This document shows, one piece after another, positions 13,219 to 22,590 of a DNA stretch of 23,974 bases; position 1 is the first letter of the stretch; every line of letters begins with the position of its first letter. This DNA comes from a virus, in IMG/VR virus record IMGVR_UViG_3300032242_000812, positions 1 to 23,974 of that record. One strand, written 5' to 3'. Made by a program: the position numbers and the translations under genes. The notes under the pieces are model-generated. The model was not told the origin of the DNA. It saw only the letters and a list, made by a program, of their open reading frames with translations, and made no database searches.

Positions 13219-13955
13219 TGGGAGATACACCATTTGTGCCAGCAGCAGGCGCACCATCTGTTGGTGGCGCTAGCACTGGGGCTACCTCAATAGGCGGCGC
13301 TCCAGGATTTACTATAAATCTTTCAGGAATTAGCGGCAGCACTAAGCCAAAGGCTGTTAAGTCGTATGCTTATATTGACGGCAAAAAGGTTCTCACCACT
13401 CAAGCCAACCAGATGTGGCTCAACTTAACTGCAGATGAGCAGGCTCAAGTGCGTTCATTTGCTGTTGAGCAAGGCATGCGCCCATCGCAGGCTAAAACAG
13501 CATGGGGACAATTAGTTGCAGCCTCATCGCAGGCATATGCTGCTGGTCAACTCAAAACCCCATGGCAGGTTCTTCAAGACCAAATGGGCAACAAGCCTAC
13601 AATTTATACGAATACAACTAAAGAGAATTATACGCCAGAAGCGACGACAGCAGCAATCAATAATACTTATGTAAAGTTGGTTGGCCGCTTAGCGACTTCA
13701 GATGAAGTCAACGCAATTATCACCGCTGCTAACAAGCAGCCTGGTAGCACAAATCAAACAACATATGGACCTAGCGGCGCAACAACAGTATCAAGCCCAG
13801 ACCTAACACCAGAGCAGATTGCTTCTCAGCAACTTCTTACATCTTCACAGTACCAGCCAGAACGCCAGCGACAGCAAAACCTCAGTTTTGCAACCTGGCT
13901 AGATACTGCCATGCGTGGTGGCACACAAGCGACAGCGGGGTTAGCAAATGGCTAG
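13218..13955 (+). CDS. Structural-block protein, 245 aa
   Basis: A 245-residue protein with a Gly-, Ala- and Ser-rich N-terminus (1-45), a helical central part (QANQMWLNLTADEQAQVRSF onwards), a further helical segment (NNTYVKLVGRLATSDEVNAI) and a Gln-rich end (QYQPERQRQQNLSFATWLD). Its start overlaps the stop of the giant protein as TAATG, and it overlaps the next gene by 8 bases, so four genes from 8036 on are coupled. The role is probably internal virion or assembly. No catalytic motif or recognised family. Confidence 0.75.
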   Translation: MGDTPFVPAAGAPSVGGASTGATSIGGAPGFTINLSGISGSTKPKAVKSYAYIDGKKVLTTQANQMWLNLTADEQAQVRSFAVEQGMRPSQAKTAWGQLVAASSQAYAAGQLKTPWQVLQDQMGNKPTIYTNTTKENYTPEATTAAINNTYVKLVGRLATSDEVNAIITAANKQPGSTNQTTYGPSGATTVSSPDLTPEQIASQQLLTSSQYQPERQRQQNLSFATWLDTAMRGGTQATAGLANG

Positions 13956-14958
13956 TACAACAGATACGCAAGTAGAACGTAAATTAGCAGAACAAAAAGC
14001 AGCAGCCGATAAGGCTGCAGCAGATAAAGCCGCTAAGGATGCTGCAGATGCAGCAGCCGCTGCCGCAGCAGCCGCAGCCGCTAAGGCTGCAGCACAAACC
14101 ACAGCAGACCCAATGCTTGTTTCAATTACAGAAGCAATGGTTAAGGCACACCCAGAATTAGCAACGGTTCGTGACTTATACCTTCAGGGTAAATATGCAG
14201 AAGCGATTAACACCCTTTACTCAACAAACTTTTATAAGACTACCAGCGCAACGGTCTTTGCCAATGAAACAACGAAGATTAACCAGCCTGGCGTTTATGA
14301 AAATACCATCAAGAATGAGTGGCTTCCAGCCCTACGCCAAGAAGCGATTGCCAAAGGATTAAAAGTAAGCGATGCTTCTCTAGAAGCAATTGCCCGTAAG
14401 GCCTATGACTTGGGGCTTACTACATCATCTCCTGCAACTTTAGAACTTTTCCGTGGTACTGATTCAACTGGCAATGCATATGTCACAACTATTCAAGGTG
14501 GCCTTGCGTCAAGCACTAAGTCAAATCTTGCTGCAGCAAATGATAATTACGGAAGTGGATATAATCAGGACTGGCTTACTCAGGCTGCAACATCTGTAGC
14601 GGAAGGTTCTACAACAGAACAATACTGGACTGACCAGATTAAATCTCAGGCTGCAGGAGCATTCCCAGCATGGTCTAATCAAATCAACGCTGGTCTAACT
14701 ATGAAGCAAATTGCTTCCCCATATATCCAGACATATGCAAACATCCTTGGTGTTGACCCAGCAGGAATTACCCTTAACGATAATCTTCTTAAGCAAGGTT
14801 TGCAGGGTACAGACCCAACAAGCCCAAGCGGATTATCAATGTGGCAGTTTGAAAAGTTAGTGCGACAAGACCCACGTTGGGCGCAGAGCAAAGATGCGAT
14901 GGATAGTCTTTCTTCAACTGGAGCAAGCCTTCTTCGTCAATGGGGGTTGATGTCCTAA
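13948..14958 (+). CDS. Ala-rich coiled-coil structural protein, 336 aa
   Basis: A 336-residue protein with a striking Ala/Lys/Asp helix at residues 8-50 (repeats like KAAADKAAADKAAKDAADAA and a run of eleven Ala), probably an extended helix or coiled coil. The rest is helical with segments such as VKAHPELATVRDLYLQGKYA and FPAWSNQINAGLTMKQIASP. The latter resembles a segment of the next protein, so the two may share a domain. The start lies 8 bases inside the previous gene and the stop forms TAATG with the next. It is likely an internal virion protein working with the 1654-residue protein. Confidence 0.75.
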   Translation: MASTTDTQVERKLAEQKAAADKAAADKAAKDAADAAAAAAAAAAAKAAAQTTADPMLVSITEAMVKAHPELATVRDLYLQGKYAEAINTLYSTNFYKTTSATVFANETTKINQPGVYENTIKNEWLPALRQEAIAKGLKVSDASLEAIARKAYDLGLTTSSPATLELFRGTDSTGNAYVTTIQGGLASSTKSNLAAANDNYGSGYNQDWLTQAATSVAEGSTTEQYWTDQIKSQAAGAFPAWSNQINAGLTMKQIASPYIQTYANILGVDPAGITLNDNLLKQGLQGTDPTSPSGLSMWQFEKLVRQDPRWAQSKDAMDSLSSTGASLLRQWGLMS

Positions 14959-16274
14959 TGGCTATCATAGATAATAACAAAAACATGGTAATGGCTGACG
15001 GTGCTGGTGGTGCTCGTTATGATGCACCAGGCGCAGCCTGGGTATGGAATAACAGCCAAGGTACTTGGGTGCAACCACCACAACCTGGCGATGAAAACAT
15101 GAACTATTCATGGGATGATGAGCGAGGCTGGATTGGCACAAAGAAGCCACCAGTTGCAGGCAGTAGCAGTGGTAAAACTGTAAGTAACGCTATTCAGAAC
15201 GCAGATGGTTCAATCACTATTGTTTATAGCGATGGAACAACTGAACTCAAGTCACCATCTGAAGGCACAGCAAAAACATTGGCAGCAAAAGCGGCAGCAG
15301 ATGCTGCAGCAACAGCGGCAGCGGATGCAGCAGCAAAAGCAACTCAAGCAACAGCAGATGCCACACTGGCTGCACTTCAGCAAAGTGCTGCGATGGCTGC
15401 GGCATCAAAGGCTCAAAATCAACAGAACGCAATCTCATTCCTTACGTCAACATTCAACGATTATGGCTTAGGCGGAGATATTGCTGGAGCAGTAACAAAC
15501 CTTGTCCAACAAGGTTACAACTCTGACACTATTCAGTTGATGGCTCAGGACCCAAAGGGAACAAACCCCATAGCCATTGCTTTCCAGCAGCGCTTTCCAG
15601 CAAATGCTGCGCGTCTAGCCGCTGGATTGCCAGTACTTTCTCCAGGTGCCTACTTGGATAATGAGCGCCAGTATGCACAAATCATGGGTTCTTATGGTTT
15701 AAGCAATGACTTTGCTACAAACAAAGATATCTTTACAAAATTGATTACCAATGACATTAGCCCTACTGAGTTGAACAGTCGTATCAATACAGCCAAACAG
15801 GTTGTAGAAAATACAGACCCTGCTGTTGCTCAGCAACTTCAGCAGTACTACGGATTGACTCAAGGTGACATGATTGCTCATGTGCTTGACCCTAAGGTTG
15901 CAACACCAATTATTGAAAAGCAGATTTCAACTGCTCAGATTGGCGCTGAAGCAGCACGCTACGGGGCAAACATTGACCAGTCCTATGCCCAGCAACTTAG
16001 CAACCTTGGCGTGACACAGGCCCAGGCAAATCAAGGATTCCAGAGCATTGCCCAATCGCAACAGGGTATGCAAGAACTTGCCACTCGCTATGATGCTTAT
16101 GGCCCAGCAGGCCAGATTGGGCAGCAACTACAGGCAGCAACCTTTGGCACCACAGGGGCCGCTTCAGCCACGGAAGAACTTAACCGACTTAAGATGCAAG
16201 AAGTAAGCCAGTTCTCTGGCTCATCAGGAGCAGGCAAAGGTTCCCTAATGGGAACCGAAGCAGGCCTTTCCTAA
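14958..16274 (+). CDS. Ala-rich structural protein with Trp-rich N-terminus, 438 aa
   Basis: A 438-residue protein with a Trp-rich opening (Trp 28, 30, 37, 52 and 58 in short strand-like units such as AAWVWNNSQGTWVQ), an Ala-rich helix at about 104-152, and a long helical, Gln-rich remainder. I chose the ATG at 14958, a TAATG overlap with the previous stop; an ATG six codons earlier at 14940 is also open but breaks the operon's junction pattern. The segment RFPANAARLAAGLPVLSPGA onwards resembles FPAWSNQINAGLT in the preceding protein. It is the last gene before the scaffold and probably an internal head or tail-assembly protein. Confidence 0.75.
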   Translation: MAIIDNNKNMVMADGAGGARYDAPGAAWVWNNSQGTWVQPPQPGDENMNYSWDDERGWIGTKKPPVAGSSSGKTVSNAIQNADGSITIVYSDGTTELKSPSEGTAKTLAAKAAADAAATAAADAAAKATQATADATLAALQQSAAMAAASKAQNQQNAISFLTSTFNDYGLGGDIAGAVTNLVQQGYNSDTIQLMAQDPKGTNPIAIAFQQRFPANAARLAAGLPVLSPGAYLDNERQYAQIMGSYGLSNDFATNKDIFTKLITNDISPTELNSRINTAKQVVENTDPAVAQQLQQYYGLTQGDMIAHVLDPKVATPIIEKQISTAQIGAEAARYGANIDQSYAQQLSNLGVTQAQANQGFQSIAQSQQGMQELATRYDAYGPAGQIGQQLQAATFGTTGAASATEELNRLKMQEVSQFSGSSGAGKGSLMGTEAGLS

Positions 16275-16282
16275 ACAGAATC

Positions 16283-16308
16283 CGCCACGATTGACCAGCA
16301 TCGTGGTG
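16283..16308 (+). other. Hairpin between structural and scaffold genes
   Basis: CCACGAT (16285-16291) and ATCGTGG (16300-16306) form a 7-bp stem with an 8-base loop, extendable by a G-U and a C-G pair. It lies in the 123-base gap before the scaffold gene. A second small hairpin (TTCC-CCTG-GGAA, 16344-16355) followed by AATTT may add weak termination before capsid expression. Confidence 0.4.
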
Positions 16309-16397
16309 CGTACTTAAAGACTGGTAGTGGGAGCCAAACTTCCTTCCCCTGGGAAAATTTGCGGCCTGCGTCACAACTAACGAAAAGGGAGTGCCAC

Positions 16398-16883
16398 ATG
16401 GCAAACCAATATGATGAAGACGACTTCGATGAAATCGAAGATACACAAGATACAAATGGTCCTGCGAATCTTCGCAAGGCATTGAAGCGCGCCGAGAAGG
16501 AAAAGAAAGACTTAGCAGAACAATTGGCTGCTATCCAGTCTGACCTCCGCTCACGCTCAGTCAAAGACGTATTGGCATCAAAGGGTGTACCAGACAAGGT
16601 TGCTAAGTTTATTCCTAGCGACGTGTCAACACCCGAGCAGGTAGATGCTTGGCTATCAGAGAATGCCGATGTATTCGGTTTCGCTAAGCCTGCAGAATCT
16701 GCAGAAGCCGACGATGAAACGAAAGCCAATGTTAATTCGTACCAACGAATCAACGCTACAACCCAGAACGCAACCACACCAACTAGAGATGCTGACTTGG
16801 CATCTAAGTTAAATTCAAACTCGCTTACTAAAGCAGACCTTGATGCAATGACTGGGAACATAACAGGCCGTTTTCGCGGTTAA
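16398..16883 (+). CDS. Capsid scaffolding protein
   Basis: A 161-residue protein directly before the major capsid gene. It has an acidic N-terminus (YDEDDFDEIEDTQDT), a charged coiled coil at about 27-55 (LRKALKRAEKEKKDLAEQLA) and a second half with VKDVLASKGVPDKVAKFIPS and VDAWLSENADVFGF. This layout is typical of the scaffold proteins I know from actinophages, which shape the procapsid and then leave. AAAAGGGA lies 7 bases before the ATG at 16398; an ATG 13 codons earlier has no such site and would add an unlikely leader. The C-terminal end (LDAMTGNITGRFRG) may bind the capsid protein. Confidence 0.85.
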   Translation: MANQYDEDDFDEIEDTQDTNGPANLRKALKRAEKEKKDLAEQLAAIQSDLRSRSVKDVLASKGVPDKVAKFIPSDVSTPEQVDAWLSENADVFGFAKPAESAEADDETKANVNSYQRINATTQNATTPTRDADLASKLNSNSLTKADLDAMTGNITGRFRG

Positions 16884-16933
16884 TAACTAAATACAACCAT
16901 CCGCACTAACCTTAATAGAAAGAAGGTGACACA

Positions 16934-17971
16934 ATGGCAAACGCATATACAGATACATCGTCTGGCTCGCTCGGTACCTCACTCGTACAGACCGCCTATG
17001 ACCGTTATGTAGAGTTCGCCCTTCGTGCTGTACCTATGGTCCGCGATATCGCAGACAAGCGTCCAGTACAGCAAGCAATGCCAGGTTCCTCTGTAGTCTT
17101 CCAGATTTACACAGACCTCGCAGCAGTAACAAGCCCACTCTCTGAGACAACTGACCCAGATGCAGTAGCGCTTGGTAACACAACACCAATCACAGTTACG
17201 CTTAATGAATACGGTAACGCTTCACTTGCTACACGTAAGTTGGAGTTGTTCTCACTTTCAGATGTTGACCCAGCAATTGCTGACATCATCGCGTTCAACA
17301 TGGCTGACTCACTCGATACCGTTGCACTCCAGACCCTCACAGGTGGACCAAACGTAATCGCAGAAGTTAACGGTTCCCTAGTATCAACCTATGCAGGTTC
17401 ATACACCAACGGAACAACACAGAAGTCAGTTCTTTCAACTGACGTTCTAAAGTCACGTGACATCCGTTTCGCAGTTGCAAAACTCCGCGCAAACAAGGCT
17501 GTCCCACGTCAGGGCGAGTACTACTACGTTGGTATCCACCCAGAAGTATCACATGACCTCCGTGCCGAAACAGGCGCAGGCGGATGGCGTGATGACCACA
17601 AGTACTCAGAGACAGGTGCTTCTGAGTTCTGGCCAGGCACAATCGGAACCTACGAAGGCGCAATGTTCGTAGAGTCACCACGTATGGCTAACTTCGCTGA
17701 CGGTACAGGTGCAGGAACTGCATCAGGTACATTCGGTACAACTTCATATGTCAACGCTACAGGTGGCGTACGTGTATTCCGTACACTCGTCGCTGGTAAG
17801 CAGGCACTTGCAGAAGCAGTTGCCGAAGAGCCACATGTCGTCTTCGGACCAGTTGTTGATAAGTTGATGCGTTTCCGTCCAATCGGATGGTACGGCGTAC
17901 TTGGATTCGCACGTTACCGTGACGCATCCTTGATTCGTATTGAGTCAACTTCTTCAATCCACACTGCTTAA
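16934..17971 (+). CDS. Major capsid protein, HK97-like (N4 gp56-like)
   Basis: A 345-residue protein in the standard place after the scaffold. The N-terminal part (YDRYVEFALRAVPMVRDIAD) is the helix that follows the N-arm, the segment ITVTLNEYGNASLATRKLEL resembles N4 gp56-type capsid proteins, and SDVDPAIADIIAFNMADSLD continues the spine helix. The later part (GEYYYVGIHPEVSHDLRAET) and the final RFRPIGWYGVLGFARYRDAS are also typical. AGAAGGTGA gives a strong ribosome site. The codons look well chosen (few rare ones), as for an abundant protein. The family is named from memory of motif and order; HK97 fold membership is quite safe. Confidence 0.9.
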   Translation: MANAYTDTSSGSLGTSLVQTAYDRYVEFALRAVPMVRDIADKRPVQQAMPGSSVVFQIYTDLAAVTSPLSETTDPDAVALGNTTPITVTLNEYGNASLATRKLELFSLSDVDPAIADIIAFNMADSLDTVALQTLTGGPNVIAEVNGSLVSTYAGSYTNGTTQKSVLSTDVLKSRDIRFAVAKLRANKAVPRQGEYYYVGIHPEVSHDLRAETGAGGWRDDHKYSETGASEFWPGTIGTYEGAMFVESPRMANFADGTGAGTASGTFGTTSYVNATGGVRVFRTLVAGKQALAEAVAEEPHVVFGPVVDKLMRFRPIGWYGVLGFARYRDASLIRIESTSSIHTA

Positions 17972-17985
17972 TTAGTTAAGTAATT

Positions 17986-18014
17986 GTTAGTCCCCCGCTT
18001 CGGCGGGGGCTAAC
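17986..18014 (+). terminator. Strong hairpin after the capsid gene
   Basis: GTTAG-T-CCCCCGC, loop TTCG, GCGGGGG-CTAAC form a 12-bp stem with one bulged T and a very stable tetraloop. No T-run follows, and the next ribosome site (AAGGAGAG) begins within a few bases, so it is likely a partial terminator or an RNA-stabilising element that sets high capsid expression apart from downstream genes. Confidence 0.6.
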
Positions 18015-18030
18015 CCTAACAAGGAGAGAC

Positions 18031-18288
18031 ATGGCTTATACATTTACACCACCTACAGTCGAAGAAGGCCCAGCAGGATTTGGCCGCCTTATGTGGCGTT
18101 ACCGTATTGCCAGAGCAGACACCATCCTTGTTAATGGAACCGTCGTAAGTGCGGTTAGAACACCAGGTGTAGACCAAGTGGCTGAGGCGGATTACGCCTA
18201 CCTTGGTGGGCACGTCTCCCCAATAACAGACGTAGAACGAACAATTTTAATTAACGCTGGCTACGGCGCATACATCAAAACAGTTTAA
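18031..18288 (+). CDS. Small structural protein after the capsid, 85 aa
   Basis: An 85-residue protein beginning MAYTFTPPTVEEGPAGFGRL, mostly strands, with segments such as RLMWRYRIARADTILVNGTV and ADYAYLGGHVSPITD. AAGGAGAG stands a few bases before the ATG. It directly follows the capsid hairpin. Proteins of this size here are often head decoration, completion or connector proteins; which of these it is cannot be told. There are no Cys and no membrane part. Confidence 0.75.
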   Translation: MAYTFTPPTVEEGPAGFGRLMWRYRIARADTILVNGTVVSAVRTPGVDQVAEADYAYLGGHVSPITDVERTILINAGYGAYIKTV

Positions 18289-18297
18289 GGGGGAACA

Positions 18298-19955
<1,658 letters not shown>

Positions 19956-19967
19956 TACGCTTATACC

Positions 19968-21029
19968 ATGAAGATTGCTGTCTACGCAATATCAAAGAAT
20001 GAGATACTTCATGCGGAACGCTTTGCGAAGGCTTGCAGTGGGGCTGACTATGTTGTCGTTGCTGATACTGGTAGCACAGATGGAACACAAGAAGCGCTTA
20101 AAGCGCTGGGAGTAACAGTCCACCAAATCCACGTTAAGCCATTTAGGTTTGATATGGCACGCAATGCAGCCCTGGCCTTAGTGCCAGAGGATGCAGATGT
20201 CTGTCTCATCTTGGACTTAGATGAAGTACCAGAGCCTGACTTCTTTAAGAAGGTACGCAGGAAGTGGAAGCCCAACTCAGACCTTGGTTGGATTACCATG
20301 AAGACAGATGCCAACCGATGGGAACGAGACAGACTTCATTCCCGCTGGAACTGGACATGGAAGTACCCATGCCACGAAGTAAATATTTTCTATGGCAGTC
20401 ACAGCCCAATTGATTGCGATGTAAGAAACGCAGTCATTGAGCATCTGCCAGACAACAGCAAGTCTCGCGGTCAATACCTTGAACTGCTTGAGATGGCTAC
20501 AAAAGAGTTTCCAACAGATGCACGCATGTGGACCTATATGTGTAGAGAGTACTTCTTCTACAACAGATGGCAAGATGTCGTGGATGCTGCTACCAAGAAG
20601 ATAGAACATGGTGGCTGGGATGTGGAAAGTGCAGCAGTCTGCCGATGGGCAGGAGAGGCAGCACACCAACTAGGTAACGAAGAAGACGCTCGTACCTGGT
20701 ATAACAAAGGCGCAGAAATACTTCCCTCACAAGGCGAGCCATGGTTCGGTGTAGCAATGGACGCTTATAGAAAAAAAGAATGGCAACGCTGTCTAGATGC
20801 ATCTCTTAACGCTTTGGAACGTCCTCGCTCCAACCACTACTGCTACGAAGCAGCAGTCTGGGAGTGGAAGGCTTATGACTTGGGTGGCATCGCCGCTTAC
20901 AATCTTAAGCATATTGACGAAGCGATAACGTTTACAGCAGAAGCCGCTAAGGCTAACGGGCCAGAGCAAGAACGCATTGTTCGTAACCTCAACTTTTATA
21001 AGGAAGTAAAAAATGCCATTAGGCGATAA
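19968..21029 (+). CDS. Family 2 glycosyltransferase with TPR-like C-terminus
   Basis: A 353-residue enzyme. The N-terminal GT-A domain shows MKIAVYAISKNE, the nucleotide-binding VVVADTGSTDGT (Asp33, Asp38) and the metal-binding DLDE (83-86), the hallmarks of GT2 enzymes that move a sugar from a nucleotide donor. From about residue 170 the protein is helical with TPR-like units (WAGEAAHQLGNEEDARTWYN; AAYNLKHIDEAITFTAEAAK), which often bind peptide acceptors. It follows the collagen-like gene by 12 bases with no clear ribosome site, so it is coupled. The likely target is Thr in the collagen-like fibre, though host surface polymers cannot be ruled out. It overlaps the next gene by 17 bases. Confidence 0.88.
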   Translation: MKIAVYAISKNEILHAERFAKACSGADYVVVADTGSTDGTQEALKALGVTVHQIHVKPFRFDMARNAALALVPEDADVCLILDLDEVPEPDFFKKVRRKWKPNSDLGWITMKTDANRWERDRLHSRWNWTWKYPCHEVNIFYGSHSPIDCDVRNAVIEHLPDNSKSRGQYLELLEMATKEFPTDARMWTYMCREYFFYNRWQDVVDAATKKIEHGGWDVESAAVCRWAGEAAHQLGNEEDARTWYNKGAEILPSQGEPWFGVAMDAYRKKEWQRCLDASLNALERPRSNHYCYEAAVWEWKAYDLGGIAAYNLKHIDEAITFTAEAAKANGPEQERIVRNLNFYKEVKNAIRR

Positions 21030-21345
21030 CTGCAGGACTGGCTGTAAAGAGAAAAACCACGAGTCCTATATTGAATGTCTGCAAGCATCTAACCTGCAAA
21101 TCAATACAGGTGACGCAGGGCGTGCAGAAGGCATGAGCGCTAAGCGATGGGACGGCGAATTGAAAGCCTACCGTGACGCTAGAGCAGAAGGCATACAACC
21201 AGCAGGAACAACAATGAGACAAATTGTTGCAGCGAAGAAAGCAAGCGACACACTTGGCGCAGCGTATAACGCTGACGTCATGCCAGCAGCAGACAAAATA
21301 ATTAAGTCTTCAGCCGAAGGCTTAAAAGCGACAGGGGATATCTAA
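21013..21345 (+). CDS. NCRTGCK-type phage protein, 110 aa
   Basis: A 110-residue protein starting MPLGDNCRTGCKEKNHESYI, with Cys 7, 11 and 22 and then AEGMSAKRWDGELKAYRDAR and a helical C-terminus. I have seen the same N-terminal Cys motif (N-C-R-T-G-C-K-x-K-x-H-x-S) in many actinophage and uncultured phage proteins near tail genes; no function is known to me. Cys and the His at 16 may bind a metal. AGGAAG lies 6 bases before the ATG, inside the glycosyltransferase gene. The stop overlaps the next start as TAATG. Confidence 0.75.
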   Translation: MPLGDNCRTGCKEKNHESYIECLQASNLQINTGDAGRAEGMSAKRWDGELKAYRDARAEGIQPAGTTMRQIVAAKKASDTLGAAYNADVMPAADKIIKSSAEGLKATGDI

Positions 21346-21527
21346 TGGCAATGCATAGCGAAAAAGCAGACAAGAAGCAAGATGCTAAAGTAACAAAAGG
21401 ATTAAGCCCAAAGCAGAAAGCAGCCTTCAAGAAGGGCGATGCTGCAATGGACAAGAAGAAGCCATCTGCTAAGGCAGACATGAAGATGGATAAGGCTCTC
21501 GTAGCAAAGATTAAAAAGAGTAAGTAA
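21345..21527 (+). CDS. Lys-rich small protein, 60 aa
   Basis: A 60-residue, strongly basic protein (MAMHSEKADKKQDAKVTKGL, ending LVAKIKKSK), about a quarter Lys. It contains GLSPKQKAAFKKGDAAMDKKK. A second in-frame ATG lies two codons on. It is joined by TAATG on both sides. Its composition recalls DNA-binding histone-tail-like proteins, so DNA condensation in the head is a possibility. It is one of five tiny proteins in a row here. Confidence 0.7.
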   Translation: MAMHSEKADKKQDAKVTKGLSPKQKAAFKKGDAAMDKKKPSAKADMKMDKALVAKIKKSK

Positions 21528-21823
21528 TGTCTGAGGCTTGGCAGAAAAAAGAAGGCAAGAACCCAAAGGGCGGATTAAACGCCAAGGGTAGGGCCTCACT
21601 CAAGGCCAAGGGCCAAGACATCAAGGCACCTGTTAAGTCAGGCGATAACCCACGCCGAGCATCTTTCCTAGCCCGTATGGGCAATATGCCAGGACCTGAG
21701 AAGAAGCCTAATGGTGAGCCAACACGTTTGCTCCTATCGCTTAATGCATGGGGCGCATCATCTAAAGCCGATGCTAAGAAAAAGGCAGCGGCTATCTCTC
21801 AAAGAAACAAAGGCAAGAAATGA
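21527..21823 (+). CDS. DUF6321-like protein, 98 aa
   Basis: A 98-residue basic protein. The N-terminal half (WQKKEGKNPKGGLNAKGRAS) and the middle (SGDNPRRASFLARMGNMPGP, then GEPTRLLLSLNAWGASSKAD) match a conserved phage family that I recall as DUF6321; function is unknown. The Lys-rich C-terminus ends KGKK. The start is a TAATG overlap and the stop an ATGA overlap with the next gene. The strong conservation of such a small protein suggests a virion or packaging role, which is inference. Confidence 0.82.
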   Translation: MSEAWQKKEGKNPKGGLNAKGRASLKAKGQDIKAPVKSGDNPRRASFLARMGNMPGPEKKPNGEPTRLLLSLNAWGASSKADAKKKAAAISQRNKGKK

Positions 21824-21981
21824 AGAAAGAAGTTTGGGACACACCAAGTCCTAAGAAGAAGTCAACTCCCCTGACTTCATCTCAAAAGAAATCAGCCAAA
21901 GCAAGCGCTACCGCAGCAGGCCGACCATACCCAAATTTGGTTGACAACATGCGTGCAGCCAAAAAGAAAAAGGGTAAGTAA
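21820..21981 (+). CDS. RPYPNLVDNM-type small protein, 53 aa
   Basis: A 53-residue basic protein beginning MKKEVWDTPSPKKKSTPLTS, with the conserved core AGRPYPNLVDNMRAAKKKKG. I recall this core from many phage proteins next to the DUF6321-like gene. It starts in an ATGA overlap with that gene. It is Lys-rich with a Pro-Tyr-Pro turn, probably disordered until bound. No function is known to me. Confidence 0.75.
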   Translation: MKKEVWDTPSPKKKSTPLTSSQKKSAKASATAAGRPYPNLVDNMRAAKKKKGK

Positions 21982-21982
21982 C

Positions 21983-22165
21983 ATGGCAGCAGCAAAGAAA
22001 GGCATGGGCTTCGCCGCAGCGCAGAAGTCAATCGCCAAGAAGTCAGGCGTTTCAATGGAATCAGCAGGAGCAATCCTTGCATCATCAACTCGCAAGGCAA
22101 GCCCAGCAGCAAAGAAGGCTAATCCAAATCTTAAGAAAGTCCTACCAGCAAAGAAGGGTAAATAA
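21983..22165 (+). CDS. Lys/Ala-rich small protein, 60 aa
   Basis: A 60-residue basic protein, MAAAKKGMGFAAAQKSIAKK followed by GVSMESAGAILASSTRKASP and a Lys end. The segment 'GFxAAQKxIAxKxGVSxxxAGAILA' occurs in a group of phage proteins I have seen close to these neighbours. The ATG at 21983 comes one base after the previous stop; the frame extends upstream to 21941, but only by covering the preceding gene. The helix-turn-helix-like spacing might bind DNA, though this is weak. Confidence 0.72.
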   Translation: MAAAKKGMGFAAAQKSIAKKSGVSMESAGAILASSTRKASPAAKKANPNLKKVLPAKKGK

Positions 22166-22166
22166 C

Positions 22167-22283
22167 ATGTGCAAAGAATGTGGTTGTAATTCAACAATGA
22201 TTGGCAAGGCAAGTGACAAACTAACTGGCAAGCCAACAAAGGACCAGTACGGTTCATATGAAGGCGTCGGCGGAACTAAGTAA
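22167..22283 (+). CDS. CKECGC small protein, 38 aa
   Basis: A 38-residue protein beginning MCKECGCNSTMIGKASDKLT, with Cys 2, 5 and 7, and ending YGSYEGVGGTK. The CxxCxC opening suggests a metal site shared between subunits or with a partner. It follows the previous stop by one base. Very small Cys-start proteins of this type occur in phage late regions, but I cannot name a family. Confidence 0.6.
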   Translation: MCKECGCNSTMIGKASDKLTGKPTKDQYGSYEGVGGTK

Positions 22284-22308
22284 CTAACAATTTTAGAAAG
22301 GGTCTGAC

Positions 22309-22590
22309 ATGGCATTAACAGATGGCAGGACTGCAGTTTACCATTTGAATCGTTTGGCGGGTACGCTTATTGGCGATATTCCTCAATACGACTTTAATGG
22401 TGCCGCAAATATCTGGGCTTTCAATGTGACGGGTAAAAGATATAGCCGTGGAATTGATGCCTTAAATCAGATTTATGCTTTCCGCAATGGTGGAAAGAAT
22501 TTTTATTACGATACTCCTGGTGCCTTCAATGCCCTCGCTGGCACTTTCGGTCTTGGCGAGAATGAGGCAGCAAGAAGGATTGCATCGTGA
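22309..22590 (+). CDS. Structural protein, 93 aa
   Basis: A 93-residue protein, MALTDGRTAVYHLNRLAGTL, with aromatic- and Gly-rich strands (GAANIWAFNVTGKRYSRGID; YAFRNGGKNFYYDTPGAFNA) and a short C-terminal helix. GAAAGGG lies before the ATG. Its stop overlaps the adaptor gene start as GTGA, so it probably acts with it in the neck or tail. No family is recognised. Confidence 0.72.
   Translation: MALTDGRTAVYHLNRLAGTLIGDIPQYDFNGAANIWAFNVTGKRYSRGIDALNQIYAFRNGGKNFYYDTPGAFNALAGTFGLGENEAARRIAS

Noticed and set aside
14940-14958. Earlier ATG for the 438-residue protein
   Set aside because: It would add six residues inside the previous gene; the ATG at 14958 gives the TAATG junction used across the operon. 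The choice is not proven.
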